In this document: piece by piece, positions 1-7,738 of the stretch
How the letters are laid out: every line of letters begins with the position of its first letter
Numbering within the stretch: position 1 is the stretch's first letter
Origin: Paenibacillus_AB hodogayensis
GTDB taxonomy: Bacteria > Bacillota > Bacilli > Paenibacillales > NBRC-103111
Direction: 5' to 3'
Length of the DNA: 64,000 bases
NCBI RefSeq assembly: GCF_039536325.1
Contig: NZ_BAAAYO010000012.1
Coordinates: forward strand, 124,001 to 188,000
The notes under the pieces: generated by a model
The model's database searches: none
What the model saw: the letters and a program-made list of their open reading frames with translations, nothing else
Told to the model about the DNA's origin: nothing
Position numbers and translations under genes: made by a program

Positions 1-2
1 AG

Positions 3-416
3 AAGACGTTTTTCCATGGCCATAGCTTTACCGGCAATCCGCTTGCTTGCGCCGTTGCGCTGGAAAGCTTGCGCATCTTCGAGGAGGAGGGTGTGCTGGA
101 CAACGTCCGGGCTGCGTCCGACGCGCTGCGCGGTCATCTTCCCGGCTTGGAAACGTTCCGCCACGTTGCTAACATGCGTCATCTCGGGCTCGTGGCGGCT
201 TTCGATCTGTACGCGGATGCAGCGTCACAAACTCCGTACCCGCCTAGCGAACGGAGAGGCTACCAAGTGTATCTCGAAGCGCTGAAGGAAGGGCTTATCC
301 TGCGCCCGCTCGGCGATACGATTTATTACTGGCTTCCGCATTGCACGACAGTCGCACAGCTTGAAGATATCGTCAGCCGGACAAGCAGCGTGCTGGAGCG
401 GCTCGGCTACCGGTAA
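3..416 (+). CDS. bioA: BioA, adenosylmethionine-8-amino-7-oxononanoate aminotransferase (C-terminal part)
   Basis: The gene enters from the left edge, so only about the last 137 residues are present. The enzyme transfers an amino group from S-adenosylmethionine to make diaminopelargonic acid in biotin synthesis; it is cytoplasmic and PLP-dependent. The first visible residues read FFHGHSFTGNPLACAVA, the well-conserved segment after the PLP lysine in class III aminotransferases, and the HGHSxTGNP form is typical of BioA. The tail (ILRPLGDTIYYWLPHCTT) is the usual end of the family, including the RPLG motif. The frame is open to the window edge and stops with TAA at 414-416. The next gene, nadE, is convergent. 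The family call is firm; BioA rather than another class III aminotransferase rests on these motifs. Confidence 0.88.
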   Translation, partial: KTFFHGHSFTGNPLACAVALESLRIFEEEGVLDNVRAASDALRGHLPGLETFRHVANMRHLGLVAAFDLYADAASQTPYPPSERRGYQVYLEALKEGLILRPLGDTIYYWLPHCTTVAQLEDIVSRTSSVLERLGYR

Positions 417-437
417 CGCCCCGACCGACGACAAAAA

Positions 438-466
438 AGCACGGCAGTCGTCAGACTGTCCGTGCT
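438..466 (-). terminator. Intrinsic terminator of nadE
   Basis: On the minus strand the arms AGCACGG and CCGTGCT, extended by CAGTC/GACTG, form a long stem followed directly by six T. It lies about 80 bases past the nadE stop and also faces the end of bioA. Confidence 0.8.
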
Positions 467-553
467 GCGGTGCGGCTGCTGTCAGACTGTCCATGCTGAT
501 GCGCGGTTATCGTCAAACTGTCCGTGCTGCGGCTCGGCGGCCGTCAAATTCCC
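450..553. repeat. Degenerate 31-bp tandem repeat after nadE
   Basis: GTCAGACTGTCC begins at 450 and 481, GTCAAACTGTCC at 512, and a weak fourth copy (GTCAAATTCCC) at 543, giving an exact 31-base period. Copies 1 and 3 share GTCCGTGCTGCGG. The first copy supplies one arm of the nadE terminator, and the fourth contains the nadE stop codon. This looks like local duplication of the 3' end of the gene with its terminator arm. Confidence 0.7.
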
Positions 554-1353
554 GGTATGGGCGACCGCTTGTGCTCGGTCTTCCTGTACTGCTTCTCCAG
601 CTTCTCGCGGACGGCCGGGTCGATGTCCTTGCCCTCCAAGTAATCGCTGTTGTCCCCGTACGTAATGCCCAGCTCGTTCTCATCCGTCTGGCCGTCCCAC
701 AGACCGGCGGTCGGCGCCTTGTCCAGAATCGGCTGCGGCACGCCAAGACGTGAGGCAAGCTGACGTACCTGGCGCTTGTTCAGCGAGCTGAGCGGCGTCA
801 GGTCAACCGCCCCATCTCCGTATTTGGTGAAAAATCCGGTAATCGCCTCGGAGGCATGGTCGGTGCCAACCACGAGCAGATTCAGGTCGAACGCCAGCGC
901 GTACTGCATGACCATCCGCGTGCGCGCCTTGACGTTCCCTTTGCCTCCACGGCTCAAGTGGCGCGGAGTACCGAACGATTTGAAGGCGTATTCGACCTCC
1001 AGGGCGATTTCGTCAACCGCCTGCTCGATGTTCGTCTCCACCTTGTGCTTCAACTGAAAAGCCTCGGCCACCGAGTAGCTGTCGGCGATATCCGACTGCT
1101 CGCCGTACGGCTGGAACACGCCGAGCGTAATATAGTCCTGGCCGGTTTCCTTCGCCAGCTCGTCGGTCGCCTGCTTGCACAGTCCGGTCGCCACGGCGCT
1201 GTCGATCCCTCCGCTAATCGCGATAAGCAAGCCGGATACCCCCGTATCCAGCACGTACTGCTTCAAAAAGTCGACCCGTTTGCGAATCTCCGCATCGACA
1301 TCGATCTCCGGCTTGACCCCAAGCCGGGCGATAATCTCCTGCTGCAAGCTCAT
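544..1353 (-). CDS. nadE: NadE, ammonia-dependent NAD(+) synthetase
   Basis: This enzyme amidates deamido-NAD to NAD using ammonia and ATP, the last step of NAD synthesis, in the cytoplasm. The P-loop-like pyrophosphatase motif SGGIDSAV is at about residues 47-54. The segments LVVGTDHASEAITGFFTKYGD and ELGITYGDNSDYLEGK are typical of the short, single-domain bacterial NadE, and the length of about 269 residues matches that form (there is no glutaminase domain). I chose the ATG at 1353 because AAAGGTG lies 8 bases before it; a GTG at 1362 in the same frame has no well-placed ribosome binding site. A promoter (1422-1449) and a terminator (438-466) suggest the gene is transcribed alone. Confidence 0.95.
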   Translation of the reverse strand: MSLQQEIIARLGVKPEIDVDAEIRKRVDFLKQYVLDTGVSGLLIAISGGIDSAVATGLCKQATDELAKETGQDYITLGVFQPYGEQSDIADSYSVAEAFQLKHKVETNIEQAVDEIALEVEYAFKSFGTPRHLSRGGKGNVKARTRMVMQYALAFDLNLLVVGTDHASEAITGFFTKYGDGAVDLTPLSSLNKRQVRQLASRLGVPQPILDKAPTAGLWDGQTDENELGITYGDNSDYLEGKDIDPAVREKLEKQYRKTEHKRSPIPGI

Positions 1354-1421
1354 CGTCTCCACACCTTTCCATCATCGCGAGCATTTTGGGCACTATTATT
1401 GCGTCAGACTTCCTAACATCA

Positions 1422-1449
1422 AGTATAGTACACCAATATCAGATTTCAA
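1422..1449 (-). promoter_or_regulatory. Putative sigma-A promoter of nadE
   Basis: On the minus strand TTGAAA (1444-1449) and TATACT (1422-1427) are separated by 16 bases, about 70 bases before the nadE start and just after the pyrH stop. Confidence 0.55.
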
Positions 1450-1458
1450 GTCTTTGTT

Positions 1459-2196
1459 CTACTCCGCAAATGCCACGGCGGCTCCGGCCGCTACGATCGT
1501 CCCTTCGTCGATGCCATCGCAAATCCGCTTCATCGCCCCTACGCGATCAAAATTGAAGACGTGGAGCGGAATCCCATAGTCGCGCGCCAGCAGGAACGCC
1601 GAGGAATCCATTACCTTGAAATCTTCGCGAATAACCTCTTCGTAAGGCAGGCTCGCATACCGTCTTGCTTGCGGATTTCGCTTCGGATCGCTGTCGTACA
1701 CGCCGTCCACTCCTTGCTTGGCGACGAGAATCGCTTCCGCGTTCACCTCGAGCGCCCGCTGTACCGAAGGGTAATCCGTCGTGACGTAAGGCTGGCCGTT
1801 TCCCCCGGCAAAGATGACGATGCACCCCTTCTCCAAATGATGAATCGCCCGCAGCCGGATGTAAGGCTCGGCTACCGCATTGACGGCAAGCGCGGACATA
1901 ACGCGAATGTCCCGGTCCGTCTTCGCCTTGAGCACGCCGCGAAGCATCAAGCTATTGATGACGGTAGCCATCGTGCCGATATTGTCGGCCTCCGCCCGCT
2001 CGATTCCCCAAGCCTCCGCCATATTGCCGCGAAAAATATTGCCTCCCCCGATGACGAGGCATACCTCGATACCGAGTCGGGTGACCGCCAATACTTCATC
2101 CGCGATATGCGCCAGCCGGTCGTGGTCGAAGCCGACTTCCTCCTTTCCTGCCATCGCCCCTCCGCTTAGCTTTACCAAAACGCGCTTGTATCTCAT
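1459..2196 (-). CDS. pyrH: PyrH-type UMP kinase (probably an orphan copy)
   Basis: UMP kinase phosphorylates UMP to UDP in pyrimidine nucleotide synthesis and belongs to the amino acid kinase fold. The 245 residues begin MRYKRVLVKLSGGAMAG and include IGGGNIFRG, DNIGTMATVIN, PYIRLRAIHHLEKG and KQGVDGVYDSDP, in the order of the family. Several positions differ from the usual enzyme (AGGNGQPYVTTDYPSVQRAL where most have AAGTGNPFFTTD and a following AALRA-type segment). It stands alone between nadE and a divergent gene, not in the rpsB-tsf-pyrH-frr operon, so a second canonical pyrH elsewhere is likely. The start at 2196 has AGGAGGG 7-8 bases upstream and overlaps the stop of a 64-codon leader ORF by ATGA. 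The family call is firm; the role of this copy is open. Confidence 0.88.
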   Translation of the reverse strand: MRYKRVLVKLSGGAMAGKEEVGFDHDRLAHIADEVLAVTRLGIEVCLVIGGGNIFRGNMAEAWGIERAEADNIGTMATVINSLMLRGVLKAKTDRDIRVMSALAVNAVAEPYIRLRAIHHLEKGCIVIFAGGNGQPYVTTDYPSVQRALEVNAEAILVAKQGVDGVYDSDPKRNPQARRYASLPYEEVIREDFKVMDSSAFLLARDYGIPLHVFNFDRVGAMKRICDGIDEGTIVAAGAAVAFAE

Positions 2197-2387
2197 CGAC
2201 GCATCCCTCCTTCTGGAATATCGGACAAAAAAATAGCGCCGGAGCCCGAAGGCCCGACGCGTGTCGGAACAGAAAATGCAAAAGGCGAACGGGAATGACG
2301 GGGAGTCAAGCCCAATGAGACGAGCAGGATGGCAAATGAATGATTGGACCCTGCAGAACGGATTTTTGCCTCCTCCAGCTTCCTCAT
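2193..2387 (-). CDS. 64-codon leader ORF overlapping pyrH
   Basis: A small frame starts with ATG at 2387, preceded by AGGAGG with 7 bases spacing, and ends with TGA overlapping the pyrH ATG (ATGA at 2193-2196). The peptide begins MRKLEEAKIRSAGSNHSF and is basic and unlike any family I recognise. The last third of the ORF runs through a complete intrinsic terminator (2227-2260), so ribosomes translating it would pass over the hairpin before reaching pyrH. This geometry suggests a regulatory leader peptide or translational coupling rather than a protein with its own job. A promoter-like pair lies just upstream. That it is translated is inferred from the strong ribosome binding site and exact overlap. 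Confidence 0.55.
   Translation of the reverse strand: MRKLEEAKIRSAGSNHSFAILLVSLGLTPRHSRSPFAFSVPTRVGPSGSGAIFLSDIPEGGMRR
2227..2260 (-). terminator. Intrinsic terminator inside the pyrH leader (candidate attenuator)
   Basis: On the minus strand GCGTCGGGCC, a TTCG loop and GGCTCCGGCGC form a strong stem with one bulge, followed by TA and seven T (2227-2233). It sits between the leader promoter and pyrH, inside the leader ORF. A smaller hairpin, CCGAC-ACGC-GTCGG (2254-2267), uses part of the same left arm and would exclude the terminator. A T-rich stretch (TTTTGCATTTTCTG, 2270-2283) precedes the stem. Confidence 0.7.
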
Positions 2388-2416
2388 CTTCTCGCCTCCT
2401 CTGCATACTTTTCAAA

Positions 2417-2446
2417 AGCATACCAAGATTGGGCATGCCGATGCAA
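2417..2446 (-). promoter_or_regulatory. Putative promoter of the leader ORF-pyrH unit
   Basis: TTGCAT (2441-2446) and TATGCT (2417-2422) lie 18 bases apart on the minus strand, about 30 bases before the leader start codon. Confidence 0.5.
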
Positions 2447-2586
2447 CTTTTCAAATTGGCCGATCTACCGCAAGAGTTGTTTCACGATATCAATAAATAA
2501 TTATTATCATATATATAAAAACATTAAAGTTTCATTTATTGAAAAGTTTTCATACAATACAGATAAACTCTCCTCCGGAAAGGTTG

Positions 2587-3960
2587 ATGAACGCCATGAG
2601 CCTGAACGACCGCTTGCCCGCTTCGAACGGCCAAGAACCAAACCTGCTTCGCGAGCAATTTCCTTACGACCGTCCCCCGCTCATCGCCTTTGACGGCGTC
2701 GAGGTGCCGATGGACCGTCCCACCGATCTATTCATAACGGATACGACGTTCCGCGACGGCCAGCAGGCGCGTACTCCCTACACCGTCGGGCAGATTACGG
2801 CGCTGTTCGATCTGCTGCATCGTTTGTCAGGCCCCCGGGGAGTGATCCGGCAAACCGAATTTTTCCTTTACAGCGATAAAGACCGGCAGGCGGTACGGGC
2901 CTGTCAGGAACGCGGCTACGCCTTCCCGGAAATTACGGCCTGGATACGCGCGGTGGCGAAAGACTTTCAGCTCGTTAAAGAAATGGGGATTCGCGAAACA
3001 GGCATACTGACGTCCTGTTCGGATTACCATATTCATCTGAAGCTCGGCATGAACCGCGCCCAGGCGATGGAACAGTATTTGTCCGTCGTGCGCGCCGCTC
3101 TCGCCGAAGGCATTCGGCCGCGCTGCCATCTTGAGGACGTGACCCGCGCAGACGTGCACGGCTTCGTCATTCCGTTCGTGCAGCAGCTTGTCCGGCTATC
3201 CGAGGAAAGCGGGATTCCCGTCAAGGTGCGGCTGTGCGACACGATGGGCTACGGCGTCAGCTACCCGGGCGCGGCACTGCCCCGCAGCGTCCCCCGACTC
3301 GTTCATGCGCTGCGAACCGAGACCGGCATCGCTTCCGCACAACTGGAATGGCATGGGCATAACGATTTCTACAAGGTGCTGACGAACGCGTCCACCGCCT
3401 GGTTGTATGGCTGCTCCGGCGTGAACGGCACGCTGCTCGGCTTCGGCGAACGGACCGGGAATGCCCCTATCGAAGGACTGCTGTTCGAATATATCGGCCT
3501 GACCGGGGATACGAGCGTCGACACCCGCGTAGTGACGGAAATTGCCGACTATTTCGAGCGCGAGCTCGGCTATGCGATCCCGCCGATGACGCCTTTTGTG
3601 GGCAAGTCTTTCAATGTGACGGCAGCCGGCATTCACGCCGACGGCATCGTCAAGAACGAAGAGATTTACAATATTTTCGATACCGACAAGCTGCTGAAAC
3701 GTCCCCTAGGCATACTCGTTACCGATAAAGCCGGCACCGCGGGGGTCGCCCACTGGATCAACCGATACTTGGGCCTGTCCGGCGAAGCTCGCATCGACAA
3801 GCGCATCCCCGGCGTCCAGGCGTTGTACGAGTGGGTGGTCGGCCAATACGAGGACGGACGCACGACCAGTCTGGCGAACGAGGAGCTGGAGGCCGCGGCC
3901 CGGCGGCTGATGCCGGAGGTGTTCTTGTCTTTGCGGGACGAGAAGTTCGAGCCATCATGA
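2587..3960 (+). CDS. HMGL-like acyltransferase; candidate (Re)-citrate or homocitrate synthase
   Basis: This is a member of the isopropylmalate/homocitrate/citramalate synthase family, which condenses acetyl-CoA with a 2-oxo acid. The metal-binding entry motif DTTFRDGQQAR is at about residues 52-62, the HxH metal pair is in LEWHGHNDFYK, and GFGERTGNAPIE is present. There is no LeuA-type regulatory C-terminal domain; the length is about 457 residues. The run PYTVGQI...IRQTEFFLYSDKDR resembles what I recall of the clostridial Re-citrate synthase subgroup, but this is from memory. A TTG start at 2539 is in frame, but ATG at 2587 follows GGAAAGG closely and is more likely. It stands alone, divergent from pyrH and convergent with the SLH gene. 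The exact substrate cannot be fixed from sequence. Confidence 0.75.
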   Translation: MNAMSLNDRLPASNGQEPNLLREQFPYDRPPLIAFDGVEVPMDRPTDLFITDTTFRDGQQARTPYTVGQITALFDLLHRLSGPRGVIRQTEFFLYSDKDRQAVRACQERGYAFPEITAWIRAVAKDFQLVKEMGIRETGILTSCSDYHIHLKLGMNRAQAMEQYLSVVRAALAEGIRPRCHLEDVTRADVHGFVIPFVQQLVRLSEESGIPVKVRLCDTMGYGVSYPGAALPRSVPRLVHALRTETGIASAQLEWHGHNDFYKVLTNASTAWLYGCSGVNGTLLGFGERTGNAPIEGLLFEYIGLTGDTSVDTRVVTEIADYFERELGYAIPPMTPFVGKSFNVTAAGIHADGIVKNEEIYNIFDTDKLLKRPLGILVTDKAGTAGVAHWINRYLGLSGEARIDKRIPGVQALYEWVVGQYEDGRTTSLANEELEAAARRLMPEVFLSLRDEKFEPS

Positions 3961-3971
3961 CCCTTTACATG

Positions 3972-4032
3972 TTATCAACAAAAAATTAAAAATATCCACA
4001 TGTTTTTCTTGGTTATCTACATGTTATCCACA
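3972..4032 (+). promoter_or_regulatory. Cluster of four DnaA-box-like 9-mers
   Basis: TTATCAACA (3972-3980), ATATCCACA (3992-4000), TTATCTACA (4013-4021) and TTATCCACA (4024-4032) lie on the same strand within 61 bases. The last is a perfect DnaA box and the others differ at one position. Two of them share the longer string ACATGTTATC. The stretch lies between two convergent genes, away from dnaA/dnaN. Confidence 0.6.
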
Positions 4033-4153
4033 GGCTGTGTATGAAATAAACTTGAAGCCTTTTTCGTCTCCTACTGCTTGGGCAATTTCCACAAACCGCC
4101 TGTCGTAGTAATATCGTGGAGCCAAACACAGTACACAGTCAGAACAATAAAAT

Positions 4154-4185
4154 AAGGCACGCCCCGAAACCCGGAAGCGCGCCTT
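4154..4185 (-). terminator. Terminator of the SLH protein gene
   Basis: AAGGCGCGC and GCGTGCCTT form a stem with one mismatch on the minus strand, followed by ATTTTATT, about 20 bases past the stop at 4204. Confidence 0.65.
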
Positions 4186-4203
4186 GTACAAAACCCTTTA
4201 TCG

Positions 4204-5540
4204 TTATGGATTCACTATCACGGTGAACATCTGATTCGTAGAAGCCGACTGACTGTCCGTCACCCGCAGCGTGAACGTGTATGACCCTGCCAGAGACGGT
4301 GTTCCCGAGAACACTCCCTTGGAGGAAATCGCCATCCCGGCCGGCAAGGCGCCGCTGATCAAGCTATAGGTCCGGGTGCCGACTCCTCCCGAGCTCTCGA
4401 TCGTCAACGACTTATACGCTTTGCCTACCTGCCCGTTCGGTAAGCTCGTCGTGTCGAATTTGACTGGATCCGGCGGATCGATCACGACGGTGAACATTTG
4501 ATTCGCGGAAGCCGGCTGACTGTCCGTCACCCGCAACGTGAACGTGTATGACCCTGCCAGAGACGGTGTTCCCGAGAACACCCCCTTGGAGGAAATTGCC
4601 ATCCCAACCGGCAAGGCGCCGCTGATCAAGGAGTAGGTGCGGGTGCCGACTCCGCCCGAGCTCTCGATCGTCAACGGCTTATACGCTGCGCCCACCTGAC
4701 CGCTCGGCAAGCTCGTCGTGTCGAATTTGAGCGGAGCCGGCGGATCGATCACGACGGTAAACACCTGGATTGCAGAAGCCGGCTGACTGTCCGTCACCCG
4801 CATTGTGAATGTGTATGCCCCCGCCAGAGACGGTGTTCCCGAGAACACTCCCTTGGAGGTAACCGCCATCCCAACCGGCAAGCCTCCGCTGATCAAGGAG
4901 TATGTTCGGGTGCCGACCCCGCCCGAGCTCTCGATCGTCAATGGTTTATACGCTATACCCACCTTCCCGCTCGGCAAGCTCGTCGTGTCAATTTTGAGCG
5001 GAGCCGGCGGATCGATCACGACAGTAAACACCTGGATCGCAGACGCCGACTGACTGTCCGTCACCTTCAACGTGAATGTGTATGCCCCCGCCAGAGACGG
5101 TGTTCCCGAGAACACTCCCTTGGAGGTAACCGCCATCCCAACCGGCAAGCCGCCGCTCATTAAGGAGTAGGTTCGGGTGCCGATCCCGCCCGAGCTCTCC
5201 ATCGTCAATGGCTTATACGCTATGCCTGCCTGCCCGCTCGGCAAGCTCGTCGTGTCGAATTTGACCGGAGTCGGCGGATCGATTACGACGATAAACACCT
5301 GGATCGCAGACGCCGACTGACTGTCCGTCACCTTCAACGTGAACGTGTATGCCCCTGCCAGAGACGGTGTTCCCGAGAACACTCCCTTGGAGGTAACCGC
5401 CATCCCAGCCGGCAAAGCGCCGCTCATCAAGGAGTAATTTCGGGTGCCGACCCCGCCCGAGCTCTCGATCGTCAGCGGCGAATACGCGGCCCCGACTTTG
5501 CCGTTCGGAAGGCTGGACGTAACGAATTTCAACGGAGCGA
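4204..5540 (-). repeat. Five tandem 267-bp coding repeats
   Basis: The 3' end of the SLH gene holds five head-to-tail units of 267 bases; for example GGTGTTCCCGAGAACAC recurs every 267 bases on the plus strand. Units are nearly identical, with a few changes such as LKID/LKFD/VKFD and SALP/SGLP. Such identity favours recent duplication or gene conversion, and copy number is probably variable. Confidence 0.9.
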
Positions 5541-7260
5541 CCCCGCTCGTCTTCACGATTTCTGCTGCGGGCTTGGTTTGAATATTCCCGAGGTTGTCCT
5601 CGGCTACCACATAAAGCGAATACTCCGTTCCGGCAGTCAGGCCGTTGACCGGAATCGACGTCTCCGTATTCGCGGCGAACGCGCTGACCGCGGTCGAGAT
5701 CGCCGGGCTTCCGCTTCCGGTTTGACCCGCTTTCACTTGGAGCGAACTCGGCAAGGGATCGCTCGGAAGAGCCGCAAGGGCGTACAGTCGCCCTTGTTTG
5801 TTTGCCTTGACCACAATAAACGCGCTCGTCTCCGAGCCAGTCAGCCATTTCGGATACCCTACGTCGAAGAGAGGAGGGGTAGTATCGGGCTGCACTACGG
5901 CACCTCCGCTATTGCCTCCCCCCACTGGAGGGACAACAACGCTGCCTCCTTCTTCCCCGTCCATTCGCCCCGGCTTCCGCTCGAAAGTCGTTCCTCGTGC
6001 GCCGGCATTCAGCGTGGCCGTTTCAATCGCGCCTTGTCCCGACATCGTGACAACCGCGTCCAGCACAAGATGCCCGATCGAAGCCTCTGGGGTTACGCGG
6101 CCGATGGAACCGCCGGAATCCGGACCGAACGTTACGTTTTGAATCGTGCCTTGCTCCAGTTGAAGCTTTGCCCCGGAAGCATTCACGACAACAGTGTCGA
6201 AAGCTCCTCTGAGCTCAGCTATGGAGCCACTGGCCATATCGGCCGCCAAAATTACCTCGCGAAACCCGTCCCCCGTCAACTGCTTCTCTTCCAAAACTGC
6301 ACTGGAACATAAAGTGGTTTGTCCCACCTGCGTACGGCCCGATAAAACGATTCGAATGGGAGCGCTTGACGTACATACATTCAAGTCGCCTAGCGTGGAA
6401 TCGACGCCTCTCACTAGGCTTGCCCCGCCGGTAATCGACGTTTTCCCGCGCACGAATACGTTTTGGAGCGTTATTTCCCCGCTCGCGCCTTCCCCTTTTA
6501 TGTCCAGGTCCCCCAAGATCAACAGATTGTTAAGCGTGACGCCGGACGACTGGACAGTCGCATTCCCTATGAACGTAGGGATCCCTGCTGCGGATCCGAA
6601 CTCCCCGGATTGAGTATACGCCTTCGGTCGTTCGGTCAATATGTAGCGGATGGTGTTGTTCAAGACCACAACCGCTTCCGCCCGCGTAATTTTATTCCCC
6701 GGCCGAAATGCCCCGTCCGGGTAGCCCGATAAGATGCCGACGGCTGCCAGCTCGCCGATCGCGTCTTGGCTCCAACCAGCGAAATCCGCCGTATCCAGAA
6801 ACCGCGACACGTCGCTTTTCGTAGCCTCCACCTGCAGCAACGTATAGACCATGAAGGCCACCTCTTCCCGGCTCACGGCTTGATCGGGCCGGATCGTACC
6901 GTCCTCGTAACCGCTCACATAGCCGGCGCGGTTGGCGATGGCAATTGCTTCATAGGCCCAATCATTCTGTTTAATGTCGCGGAATGAAATGTCGCCTGGC
7001 GTCGATAGACCTAGCGCCCGGTTCACCAGCGAAATAAACTCCGCCCTCGAAATGTTCGAATCGGGTCTAAACGTCCCGTCCGGATACCCGTGAATCCACT
7101 CCTTCGCCCACCACTCCTGCAGCGTATCCGAAGCCCACGACGCGTATAGATCCCCAGGAGCACCTTCTTTGCTTTCCGCGAGTAAGACATGGAACGAAGA
7201 GAACAGCACAAATACCGATAATGCCATTGCAATAGCTTTTCGAAACACAGGGAACGTCAT
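4204..7260 (-). CDS. Large secreted SLH-domain surface protein with Ig-like repeats
   Basis: This 1018-residue protein is exported and likely held on the cell wall. Residues 1-28 are a signal peptide. Three SLH domains follow (about 38-80, 93-145 and 155-205), each with the GYPDGTFRPD or GYEDGTIRPD turn and an R-A/E-E helix; they bind pyruvylated secondary wall polymer. Residues about 212-450 form a repetitive stretch rich in GDL, TLN and IT turns, probably a right-handed beta structure. A linker rich in Gly/Val/Pro precedes a domain from about 465 to 570. Five 89-residue repeats close the protein, each with the putative Ig (He_PIG-like) pattern SLPSGxxGxAYxPLTxES...GVFSGTP. GGGAGG lies 9 bases before the ATG at 7260. 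The role (adhesion or surface display) is inferred. Confidence 0.85.
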   Translation of the reverse strand: MTFPVFRKAIAMALSVFVLFSSFHVLLAESKEGAPGDLYASWASDTLQEWWAKEWIHGYPDGTFRPDSNISRAEFISLVNRALGLSTPGDISFRDIKQNDWAYEAIAIANRAGYVSGYEDGTIRPDQAVSREEVAFMVYTLLQVEATKSDVSRFLDTADFAGWSQDAIGELAAVGILSGYPDGAFRPGNKITRAEAVVVLNNTIRYILTERPKAYTQSGEFGSAAGIPTFIGNATVQSSGVTLNNLLILGDLDIKGEGASGEITLQNVFVRGKTSITGGASLVRGVDSTLGDLNVCTSSAPIRIVLSGRTQVGQTTLCSSAVLEEKQLTGDGFREVILAADMASGSIAELRGAFDTVVVNASGAKLQLEQGTIQNVTFGPDSGGSIGRVTPEASIGHLVLDAVVTMSGQGAIETATLNAGARGTTFERKPGRMDGEEGGSVVVPPVGGGNSGGAVVQPDTTPPLFDVGYPKWLTGSETSAFIVVKANKQGRLYALAALPSDPLPSSLQVKAGQTGSGSPAISTAVSAFAANTETSIPVNGLTAGTEYSLYVVAEDNLGNIQTKPAAEIVKTSGVAPLKFVTSSLPNGKVGAAYSPLTIESSGGVGTRNYSLMSGALPAGMAVTSKGVFSGTPSLAGAYTFTLKVTDSQSASAIQVFIVVIDPPTPVKFDTTSLPSGQAGIAYKPLTMESSGGIGTRTYSLMSGGLPVGMAVTSKGVFSGTPSLAGAYTFTLKVTDSQSASAIQVFTVVIDPPAPLKIDTTSLPSGKVGIAYKPLTIESSGGVGTRTYSLISGGLPVGMAVTSKGVFSGTPSLAGAYTFTMRVTDSQPASAIQVFTVVIDPPAPLKFDTTSLPSGQVGAAYKPLTIESSGGVGTRTYSLISGALPVGMAISSKGVFSGTPSLAGSYTFTLRVTDSQPASANQMFTVVIDPPDPVKFDTTSLPNGQVGKAYKSLTIESSGGVGTRTYSLISGALPAGMAISSKGVFSGTPSLAGSYTFTLRVTDSQSASTNQMFTVIVNP

Positions 7261-7738
7261 CCGAGAGCCTCCCTAAATTTTTACATCTAATCACATTTGT
7301 ACTCACATCATATAAGGAAATGCATCAGACGCCTATGGGCTGTTGGTCCGGCAACGATTCATGGCTGCGGGAAACGACCGTCATGTCTACTTTATCGCTG
7401 TTTCCAGTGTCGATCAACATCGTTCTCCCTAACCGCGAACAACAATGCACTTAAACCAAATCGGTGCACGTCCTCTTTTCTCCTTTGACGTCTTCATTCT
7501 CCCGACCAAAGGCCCCTACCACACCTGCGATCACGGCGCTAATAAGCTATGCCGTAGTCGAAGAAAGGGTATTTGTAAACGGCGACACAAAAGACGAAGA
7601 CAAGGTCTAATTCCGCATAGCAAAAAGACAGCCACCAACGAAGGCTGTCTTTTCATAAATCACGCCAGCATACGGCACGCCTGAAGGAACCAAACGAAGT
7701 TTCGAGACCGTTCCACGTTTCAATCGTTCAATACGGGG
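7261..7738. other. 478-base gap between two secreted-protein genes
   Basis: The right part holds the terminator of the downstream gene (7622-7653). The left end holds the leader of the SLH gene with GGGAGGC before its start. Short plus-strand frames occur but have no ribosome binding sites or recognisable family, so I call no gene here. I see no promoter I would trust. Confidence 0.5.
7622..7653 (-). terminator. Bidirectional terminator after the beta-helix gene
   Basis: AAAAGACAGCC and GGCTGTCTTTT pair perfectly around a ten-base loop, giving A- and T-runs on both strands. It lies 86 bases past the stop at 7739. Confidence 0.85.

Noticed and set aside
2200..2460. T-box or PyrR-type RNA leader before pyrH
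   Set aside because: I found neither the T-box AGGGTGGNACCGCG element nor a PyrR-binding loop; the small ORF plus terminator fits better.
4204..5540. CRISPR-like repeat array
   Set aside because: The units are 267 bases, contiguous, and in frame in a protein gene; there are no spacers.
7297..7684. Short plus-strand frames in the gap between the two giant genes
   Set aside because: They lack ribosome sites and overlap each other; composition is not protein-like.
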